Shown in pieces: positions 1 through 6,367 of a stretch of 19,061 nucleotides of DNA (positions are counted from its first letter, which is position 1; every line of letters starts with the position of its first letter). Where the stretch lies: positions 1-19,061 of the forward strand of contig CBDUUP010000035.1 of NCBI GenBank assembly GCA_965370435.1, given 5' to 3'. Source of the DNA: CBDUUP01 sp965370435 (GTDB lineage: Bacteria; Chloroflexota; Anaerolineae; Anaerolineales; UBA11579). The notes under the pieces are model-generated. The model searched no databases, had not been told where the DNA came from, and saw only the letters and a program-made list of their open reading frames with translations. Made by a program: the position numbers and the translations under genes.

Positions 1-164
1 CCCGAAGCGGGATGGCAACCATGATCCGTATCATCTTCACCGCCCCCGATCTGCCGGGAACCTATCGCAGCACATGGCAGGCGGTCAATCCCTTGGGCCA
101 AACCTTCGGCGACCCCATCTTCGTCGAGATCGTGGTTGATACACCTGAACCAGAGCAGGATTGA
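1..164 (+). CDS. C-terminal fragment of an NBR1-type Ig-like domain protein (5' end outside window)
   Basis: An open frame enters from the left edge (codons begin at base 3) and stops with TGA at 162-164, so only about 53 residues are visible. They include GTYRSTWQAVNPLGQTFG followed by a V-E-I-V-V strand and a short acidic tail. The pattern G-x-Y-x-x-x-W-x-(6)-G-x-x-FG, then alternating hydrophobics, is the last beta strands of the NBR1-like (next to BRCA1) Ig domain, which is common at the C-terminus of secreted and lipoprotein-type proteins of Chloroflexota. The domain family is known; the assignment here rests on this short motif. The rest of the protein and its function cannot be seen. 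The deacylase gene follows after only 8 bases, so the two may be co-transcribed. Confidence 0.6.
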   Translation, partial: RSGMATMIRIIFTAPDLPGTYRSTWQAVNPLGQTFGDPIFVEIVVDTPEPEQD

Positions 165-172
165 ATCCCCTC

Positions 173-655
173 ATGTCCAACCCCCTCAGCCCCAGCGCCC
201 AGAAAGTACAGGACACTCTAAACGGCCTCGGCTTCGACTGCGCCGTCATCGAGTTTGCCGAGACCACCCGGACCTCCGCCGAAGCCGCCGCCACCATCGG
301 CACAACCGTTGCCCAGATCGCCAAATCCCTGGTGTTCAAGGCCAAAGAGTCGGGGAAGGTGGCGCTGGTGATCGCCAGCGGCGTCAACCGGGTGGACACC
401 GGCAAGATCGCGGCTCTCCTGGGCGAACCCATCGGACGGGCCGACGCCGACTTCGTCCGCCAGCAGACCGGGTTCGCCATCGGCGGAGTGCCGCCCGTCG
501 GCCACGCCCAATCGCTCACCACTTTCATTGACGAGGACCTACTTCAATTCGATGAGATATGGAGCGCGGCGGGAACGCCGAGAGCGGTGTTCCAACTCAC
601 GCCGGAGGAGTTGGTGAGGATGACGGGAGGGCGGGTGGAAGAGGTAAAGCAATAA
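173..655 (+). CDS. YbaK/EbsC (ProX-like) family aminoacyl-tRNA deacylase
   Basis: A 160-residue protein of the YbaK/aminoacyl-tRNA deacylase family, which hydrolyses mischarged tRNAs in trans (for example Cys-tRNA(Pro) or Ala-tRNA(Pro)). Visible family marks are Q-I-A-K-S-L at residues 48-53, whose lysine (K51) matches the conserved functional lysine, the core GKVALVIASG with VNRVDTGKIA at 62-80, the glycine/proline loop GGVPPVGH at 104-111 and the late G-T-P near 134-136. Length equals that of stand-alone YbaK proteins. The ATG at 173 is chosen; an in-frame TTG at 161 overlaps the stop of the preceding gene and would add four residues. No good Shine-Dalgarno sequence precedes either start, so translation may be coupled to the upstream gene. 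Which mischarged tRNA is edited cannot be told from the sequence. Confidence 0.88.
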   Translation: MSNPLSPSAQKVQDTLNGLGFDCAVIEFAETTRTSAEAAATIGTTVAQIAKSLVFKAKESGKVALVIASGVNRVDTGKIAALLGEPIGRADADFVRQQTGFAIGGVPPVGHAQSLTTFIDEDLLQFDEIWSAAGTPRAVFQLTPEELVRMTGGRVEEVKQ

Positions 656-662
656 ATGTAGT

Positions 663-696
663 AGAATAGGGAATAAATGACAGGTAAACAAGTATT
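663..696 (+). repeat. Short degenerate repeat patch related to the larger arrays
   Basis: The spacer before the next gene contains AGAATAG (663-669), the unit word of the heptamer array at 11619, and then ACAGGTAAACAAG (680-692). That 13-mer recurs exactly at 3989-4001 inside the octamer array before ahcY. It is too short to be an array in itself but is the same sequence family. Confidence 0.45.
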
Positions 697-711
697 GGGA
701 GGTCCCGTGCA

Positions 712-1668
712 ATGAGAACTCGAAATATCTTCATAACCCTCGTCCTGCTGGCGGTGGGGTGCGCCGCGCCCACCCCAGAAACACCTTTGCCCCCGGCGGT
801 CACTCCAAGCCCAGTCGCGCCGACTTTCACACCGACACTCACTGACACTCCAACAGTAACACAAACCGTCTCGCCCACAATCACGAAAACGCTAACGCCT
901 AGTTCCACTCCCACCTGGACACCTTGGCCCACCTTATCCCCTCAAGAGGCTCAGGATCTAGTCCTGGAGTTACTCGAAACCAATGGCGGGTGTCAATATC
1001 CCTGCCGCTGGGGCATTATGCCTGGTGAAACGTCTTGGTCTGAGGCAAAGGCCTTCCTGACTTCCTTTGCTTTTAGTTTTACGGTTGAATCTACATCGGA
1101 GAGAGGCGTACTCCGTTATTCATTTTTCTTTCCTGTGCCAGCGACGGCATCCTCTTCTGGACAAATCTTTACCGATTTCTATGTGAGAGACGAGTTTATA
1201 GAACTGATCGTGTTTGGCAGAGAAGAAAAAATCGCGACCTTATTAACTGAATTTGGCCCTCCCAATGAAGTATGGCTAAGACTGGATCCCATTCCCCCTT
1301 ATCCTTACTCGCCCGAATATCTTATCGCTCTTTTTTATCCAGACCAGGGGATTATGATAGGCGATATAAGCTCATCCAAGCGCTATCCTCAAGGAGGTAG
1401 TGATTTCGTCGGAATCTGCCGGGAACAATTGAATGATACACACTATGGGTCTTTACTTTTTGCATTATGGTCACCTGAAAACCAGCAAGATTTCATGGAA
1501 TTTGCTCTGTATTCCAGGGTACTCGGTTTCCCTTCTGATCGGGAAAATTATCGCTTGCTCAATCATGTGAGTTCGATGGACTCGCAAATGTTCTATGAAG
1601 TTTTCAGTTATCCCTACACGTCAAGCTGCATCGAAATTCCTACGGAGTCATGGCCTTGGGGGTTCTAA
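712..1668 (+). CDS. Orphan lipoprotein with Thr/Pro-rich linker, function unknown
   Basis: A 318-residue predicted lipoprotein. The N-terminus is a short positive stretch (MRTRN), a hydrophobic segment and a lipobox ending A-V-G-C with the lipidated cysteine at 17. About 60 residues follow that are almost entirely Thr, Pro, Ser and Val, a typical extracellular spacer in Chloroflexota lipoproteins. The remaining ~240 residues form a globular domain with several cysteines (for example C-Q-Y-P-C near the start of the domain) and many aromatic residues; I do not recognise the family. A Shine-Dalgarno GGGAGGT (697-703) lies 8 bases before the ATG. Base composition is visibly more AT-rich than in the metabolic genes, like the next gene, which may indicate later acquisition. 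It stands alone and is closed by the hairpin at 1701-1722. Confidence 0.75.
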   Translation: MRTRNIFITLVLLAVGCAAPTPETPLPPAVTPSPVAPTFTPTLTDTPTVTQTVSPTITKTLTPSSTPTWTPWPTLSPQEAQDLVLELLETNGGCQYPCRWGIMPGETSWSEAKAFLTSFAFSFTVESTSERGVLRYSFFFPVPATASSSGQIFTDFYVRDEFIELIVFGREEKIATLLTEFGPPNEVWLRLDPIPPYPYSPEYLIALFYPDQGIMIGDISSSKRYPQGGSDFVGICREQLNDTHYGSLLFALWSPENQQDFMEFALYSRVLGFPSDRENYRLLNHVSSMDSQMFYEVFSYPYTSSCIEIPTESWPWGF

Positions 1669-1700
1669 GATATTGCTCAACTAAATGTATACTAAACAAA

Positions 1701-1722
1701 AAACCCGCCTCTCGGCGGGTTT
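1701..1722. terminator. Bidirectional intrinsic terminator between convergent genes
   Basis: A perfect 9-bp stem (AAACCCGCC with GGCGGGTTT) and a 4-base loop. Reading the minus strand, the stem runs directly into a TTTTTTGTTT tract, ideal for ending the minus-strand gene at 1759. On the plus strand it is followed by a T/C-rich stretch, so it can also end the lipoprotein gene. Confidence 0.88.
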
Positions 1723-1758
1723 CTCATTCTTTATGATTTTGAGGTACTTGTCTCCAAT

Positions 1759-2553
1759 TCAACCCCCCTCTTGATTGATTTCTCTCCCAATCTTCACCGC
1801 TTTCTGATGAAGATCATCAATATCCAATCTAGCGGTTAACTCCTCTAGCGTTAGTTTATTAGAGAGAAAAACAAAGTGACGATGCTCATCGGGGAAAGTA
1901 TAGAAAGCGATAAAGGCTTCATCCATAATTTCTCGGAAAAGTTTATCATCCCAGGGACGATTTTCCCATTCCTCAAATAACTTGATTTGATTGGAGGCCA
2001 TTTGAAATCCATCAATTTGCAGGCCGATGTCCAACCAATCCCAGTAATCACTGACCACCGTCGACAAATTATCATCGGAGGCTTCAAAAAAGTATCTTGT
2101 CCGCATGCGGTTCGGCTCAGGGCCATATCCAATTGGCTTTCGAAACGAGATGTGCTCCAAGCCATAGGTTTGGAATAATTGATGCGGCAAATACTCTTCC
2201 CCGGGGAGGTAATTCCCATCAGAATCAAATTTTCCAGGAAAAATGTTGCTCTTAGAAGTAAAATACCAAGAAAATCCCTTTTTAGACAATCGCTCAAAGA
2301 TATCGCAGCGAATCGGATCGGCCCACGGTTCTCTTCCACTGTGATCGGGTTCACCATGGATCATTAAAAAGAAAACCCGGATATCCTCCAAGATTTTCGA
2401 TTCGACCAGATCCGGCCCGGCAAAATAAATTGGGATGGAATTATTATTTGGCAGACGGTAATATGGCCCGATAAATGGATGGTATAGTATCTTTCCCTCA
2501 TCATCTTTTTCTATATCATCTTCATACAATTTGATCTCATAGTCATAATTCAT
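1759..2553 (-). CDS. Hypothetical protein, AT-rich gene
   Basis: A 264-residue soluble, acidic, aromatic-rich protein (many Trp, Tyr, Phe) with no signal peptide, membrane segment or motif that I recognise. The start is set at the ATG at 2553 (MNYDYEIKLYEDD) because a purine-rich Shine-Dalgarno GAGAGAGAT lies just before it. A longer reading from 2598 would run through the hairpin at 2588-2620, which belongs to the end of ahcY. The segments WADPIRCDIFERLSKKG and DEHRHFVFLSNKLTLEEL look like a compact globular fold. Neighbours give no clue: it sits between an orphan lipoprotein and ahcY and shares their terminators. The AT-rich composition contrasts with ahcY and suggests a different history. 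Confidence 0.75.
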   Translation of the reverse strand: MNYDYEIKLYEDDIEKDDEGKILYHPFIGPYYRLPNNNSIPIYFAGPDLVESKILEDIRVFFLMIHGEPDHSGREPWADPIRCDIFERLSKKGFSWYFTSKSNIFPGKFDSDGNYLPGEEYLPHQLFQTYGLEHISFRKPIGYGPEPNRMRTRYFFEASDDNLSTVVSDYWDWLDIGLQIDGFQMASNQIKLFEEWENRPWDDKLFREIMDEAFIAFYTFPDEHRHFVFLSNKLTLEELTARLDIDDLHQKAVKIGREINQEGG

Positions 2554-2587
2554 AATATCTCTCTCTGTTACAGTTATTCTACACGAA

Positions 2588-2620
2588 ATCAGCGCCATCT
2601 CCTAGGAAGATGGCGCTGAT
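2588..2620 (-). terminator. Hairpin terminator downstream of ahcY
   Basis: A perfect 13-bp stem (ATCAGCGCCATCT with its reverse complement) and a 7-base loop, about 30 bases after the ahcY stop on the minus strand. The run of T after the stem is short on that strand (TTTCG), so termination may be partial. It lies just upstream of the next minus-strand gene at 2553. Confidence 0.65.
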
Positions 2621-2650
2621 ATTTTCTTCATCTCTTCAACTAGAAAATAT

Positions 2651-3913
<1,263 letters not shown>

Positions 3914-3962
3914 TTGGGTCTCCGTTTTCAGTATGATTTGTAATGATTCCTAAACTTGAGTA

Positions 3963-4029
3963 ATTCGGGTAAACAGGGAGACAGGTATACAGGTAAACAA
4001 GGAACAAGTATACAAGGATTCACCCGAAT
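3963..4029. repeat. Octamer tandem array upstream of ahcY, bounded by an inverted repeat
   Basis: Read on the plus strand from 3967: GGGTAAAC, AGGGAGAC, AGGTATAC, AGGTAAAC, AAGGAAC (7 bases), AAGTATAC, AAGGATTC, ending at 4021. These are degenerate 8-bp units with consensus near AGGTAWAC. The array is framed by an 8-bp inverted repeat, ATTCGGGT (3963-3970) and ACCCGAAT (4022-4029), which overlaps the first unit. The same octamer family occurs after uvrB (17861-17939 and 18014-18107). It lies in the ahcY leader, 50 bases before its start codon. Confidence 0.8.
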
Positions 4030-4062
4030 ATTTTCATTGAAACGTGCTGCCTAATAACTAAG

Positions 4063-4174
4063 CTACCTGCCAACGTGCAACTTGCTAACCTGCCACTTGC
4101 CTACTTGCCACTTGCAACATGCAAACTTGCCACTTGCAAACCTGCAAACGTTCAACCTGCCAACCTTCAACCTA
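4063..4174. repeat. 7/8-bp tandem array abutting the adoK stop codon
   Basis: The stretch can be cut completely into alternating 7- and 8-base units such as CTACCTG, CCAACGTG, CAACTTG, CTAACCTG, CCACTTG, CCTACTTG, CAACATG, CAAACTTG, CAAACGTT and CAACCTT-like words (about 15 units, consensus near CAACTTG). Its last unit ends at 4174, the base before the adoK stop triplet (4175-4177 on the plus strand). No protein-coding or RNA structure is apparent in it. Confidence 0.8.
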
Positions 4175-5131
4175 CTATAAAAGTTCATCCAGCGCACCCT
4201 CATCCTCAAAATGCTCACGGAAGCGGGCGACGAACTCGGCGGGGGTGTAGGCGTGTCCCTGAGGGCTGTCCACTTCCAGGCAGTAGGTGGCCGCCAGCGC
4301 GCCGATTCTACCACAGAGGCCTAAATCCCAGCCCCTCGCATACCCCACCAGGAACCCGCCCCGGAACGCATCCCCGACTCCGGTTGGGTCCACGATCTGG
4401 GCGGGCGGGACAACCGGGATGTAGAACTCATCATCTCCGTGGCAAATCGTCGCCCCTTTCTCCCCGCGGGTCACCACCATGATGGACACTCGGTCTTCAA
4501 TTTCTTCTGCCGACAAGCCAGTCTTCTTCTGGATCAGTTCGCATTCGTAATCGTTGCAGAAGAGGGCCAGCGCGCCGTCCAGATCTTCCAGCAGCGTCTC
4601 GCCTTCCATCAGCACCACCTGCTGGCTGGGGTCATCGAGATAAGGAATGCCCAGTTCTTTACATTCAGCAATATACTTGCGCATCGCGCCGGGATCGTTG
4701 GGCGATACTACCACCAGGTCAGGTTTGCCACCCTCCAATTCGTGGAGGGAGAGATCGCCCGCATAGGCCATCGCGCCGGGGTAAAAGCTGGCGATCTGGG
4801 CGTTGGACAGGTCGGTATTGGCGAAGAAGGAGGCGGTGAAATCGCCCTCAATGACCCGGACATTGGCCGTATCAATTCCCTTGGATTCCAGGTAAGCGCG
4901 GTATTCCTCGAAATCCTCCCCCACCGTCGCCATCATCCTAGGTTGACCGCCTAATAGCGCCATCGTGTAAGCGATATTGGGGGCGATGCCGCCCCGCCGC
5001 TTGACCAGCGAATCCACCAGGAAAGACAGGCTGATGGACTCCAATTTCTCAGGCAAAATGTGTTCCTTGAAATACCCCGGAAACTTCATCAAGTAATCGT
5101 AGGCAATGGAGCCGGTGATGACGATATTCAC
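4175..5131 (-). CDS. adoK: Adenosine kinase, PfkB family (mycobacterial AdoK type)
   Basis: A 318-residue ribokinase/PfkB-fold kinase that phosphorylates adenosine to AMP with ATP. The N-terminal half closely matches my recollection of mycobacterial adenosine kinase: VTGSIA-x-D-x-LM-x-FPG (4-19), ISLSFLVD-x-LV-x-x-RGG (33-48) and AQIASFYPGAM (111-121). It therefore reads as AdoK rather than a generic sugar kinase. The PfkB signature DPTGVGDAFRGGF occupies 248-260, with D254 as the catalytic base; NDPGAM and DDPSQQ match the same family. The start is GTG at 5131, overlapping the mtnA stop by 4 bases (GTGA), with a strong GGAGGAGG a few bases upstream, so translation is coupled to mtnA. Next to ahcY, its role would be to remove adenosine and drive S-adenosylhomocysteine hydrolysis. 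Substrate choice is inferred, not shown. Confidence 0.9.
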   Translation of the reverse strand: MNIVITGSIAYDYLMKFPGYFKEHILPEKLESISLSFLVDSLVKRRGGIAPNIAYTMALLGGQPRMMATVGEDFEEYRAYLESKGIDTANVRVIEGDFTASFFANTDLSNAQIASFYPGAMAYAGDLSLHELEGGKPDLVVVSPNDPGAMRKYIAECKELGIPYLDDPSQQVVLMEGETLLEDLDGALALFCNDYECELIQKKTGLSAEEIEDRVSIMVVTRGEKGATICHGDDEFYIPVVPPAQIVDPTGVGDAFRGGFLVGYARGWDLGLCGRIGALAATYCLEVDSPQGHAYTPAEFVARFREHFEDEGALDELL

Positions 5132-6183
5132 GAAACCTCCTCCCCGTGGACTGCTCTGGCTAAATTCACCTCAAAGGGCGGCCTCGCCACCCCGTTCTCG
5201 GTCACGATGGCGGTCACCAGACGGTTGGGGGTGACGTCAAAGGCCGGGTTGCGGGCCGAGGCGCTTTCGGGTTGGGCGGGCTTCCCCTGGAACTGGATGT
5301 CCAGCACTTCGTCTTGGCCGCGCTCCTCGATGGGGATCATATCCCCGCTCGCCAGGGACAAATCGACCGTCGAGGTAGGCACAACCGGATAAAAAGGGAC
5401 TCCGTTATCATGCGCGGCCAGGGCCAGCATGTAAGTGCCGATTTTATTAGCAACGTCGCCGTTTGCGGCGGTCCGGTCTGAGCCTACGAAAACCCCCTGC
5501 ACCTCTCCGGCGCTCAGGAAATACCCGGCCGCGTTGTCGCTGATGAGATCATAAGGGATGCCATACTGCTCCAATTCCCAGGCGGTCAAGCGCGCCCCTT
5601 GCAAACGCGGGCGGGTCTCGTCCACCAGGACGTGGACCTTCTTCCCTTGCTCGTGCGCCATGCGGATCACGCCCAACGCGGTGCCCCAGTCCACCGTCGC
5701 CAGCGCGCCAGTGTTGCAGTGATGGAGAACCGTGTCACCATCCTGGATGAGTTCTGCGCCATGCCGGGCCATTCGCTGGTTGATCTCCACGTCCTCATCG
5801 GCGATGGTCTGAGCTTCGGCCAACACCGCAATACGCAATTCCTCCGCGCTCCCCTCAAATTGGGACACGGCGGTCAAAACCCGTTCTAACGCCCAACCCA
5901 GGTTGACGGCGGTGGGCCGCGCCTGGTGCAGCTCGTCCGCCGCGGCCTGTAAATCGAGACGCATTGCGGCAACATCTCCAGCAGGCGATTCCATCGCCGC
6001 CAACGCCAATCCAAAGGCCGCCGCCGCGCCGATGGCGGGCGCGCCGCGCACCACCATTGTCGTGATCGCCTGGCCGACTTCCTGGTACTCATTGAAAACG
6101 GCTACCTTGAATTCTCCCGGCAGCAGCCGCTGGTCAATCATGCGCAGTTGCCCGCGCTCGGTATCCCATTCAACAGTTCGCAT
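5128..6183 (-). CDS. mtnA: S-methyl-5-thioribose-1-phosphate isomerase
   Basis: A 351-residue cytoplasmic aldose-ketose isomerase of the eIF2B-alpha-like MtnA family. It converts methylthioribose-1-phosphate to methylthioribulose-1-phosphate in methionine salvage and can also serve 5-deoxyribose disposal. Visible marks are RTVEW at the N-terminus, RGAPAIG (46-52), HHCNTGALAT with the catalytic cysteine C156, VDETRPRLQGARLTAWEL, SDNAAG, GSDRTAANGD with the catalytic aspartate D236, NKIGTY and PFYPVVPTSTVD. Length is that of the family. The ATG at 6183 is chosen by homology. A GTG at 6192 is possible, adds three residues and is better placed relative to GAGGG (6202-6206). The gene heads the mtnA-adoK pair, whose coding regions overlap by 4 bases, and has its own promoter at 6239-6267. 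Confidence 0.95.
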   Translation of the reverse strand: MRTVEWDTERGQLRMIDQRLLPGEFKVAVFNEYQEVGQAITTMVVRGAPAIGAAAAFGLALAAMESPAGDVAAMRLDLQAAADELHQARPTAVNLGWALERVLTAVSQFEGSAEELRIAVLAEAQTIADEDVEINQRMARHGAELIQDGDTVLHHCNTGALATVDWGTALGVIRMAHEQGKKVHVLVDETRPRLQGARLTAWELEQYGIPYDLISDNAAGYFLSAGEVQGVFVGSDRTAANGDVANKIGTYMLALAAHDNGVPFYPVVPTSTVDLSLASGDMIPIEERGQDEVLDIQFQGKPAQPESASARNPAFDVTPNRLVTAIVTENGVARPPFEVNLARAVHGEEVS

Positions 6184-6238
6184 AGCGCACACTAAAAGAC
6201 GCCCTCGCCTGAGAGCGCCGTAATGAAAGAATGATAAA

Positions 6239-6267
6239 AGTATAACCTGCAAATGTAGGTTTGTCAA
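6239..6267 (-). promoter_or_regulatory. Sigma70-type promoter for mtnA-adoK
   Basis: On the minus strand TTGACA (6267-6262), a 17-base spacer and TATACT (6244-6239). Transcription would begin near 6232, leaving a leader of about 48 bases. The spacer itself (6244-6261) is an imperfect palindrome, AACCTGC-AAAT-GTAGGTT, which could be a repressor operator. Confidence 0.75.
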
Positions 6268-6285
6268 AGAAATCCATCCTTAGCG

Positions 6286-6318
6286 TTGAACGTTAAAACG
6301 TTATAACGTTCAAACGTT
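6286..6318. repeat. Four AACGTT palindromes at exact 8-bp spacing
   Basis: AACGTT begins at 6289, 6297, 6305 and 6313. Two of the copies sit in a perfect 10-bp inverted repeat, TTGAACGTTA (6286-6295) and TAACGTTCAA (6304-6313). The array lies between the divergent promoters of mtnA and the transglycosylase gene, so it may be a regulator-binding site or another member of the 7/8-bp array family. Confidence 0.75.
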
Positions 6319-6330
6319 TCCTCCTTCCCA

Positions 6331-6359
6331 TTGACACGCCTTATCCAACGCGTTATAGT
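6331..6359 (+). promoter_or_regulatory. Sigma70-type promoter for the lytic transglycosylase gene
   Basis: TTGACA (6331-6336), a 17-base spacer and TATAGT (6354-6359). The expected transcription start is about base 6366, two bases before the ATG at 6368, so the mRNA would be leaderless. This agrees with the absence of a Shine-Dalgarno sequence there. Confidence 0.75.
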
Positions 6360-6367
6360 CCTCCTTG

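Noticed and set aside
3914..4174. S-adenosylhomocysteine riboswitch before ahcY
   Set aside because: The leader is almost entirely repeat array, with no conserved SAH-binding core that I could recognise.
3963..4174. CRISPR array
   Set aside because: Units are 7-8 bases and contiguous, with no long identical repeats or unique spacers and no cas genes in the window.
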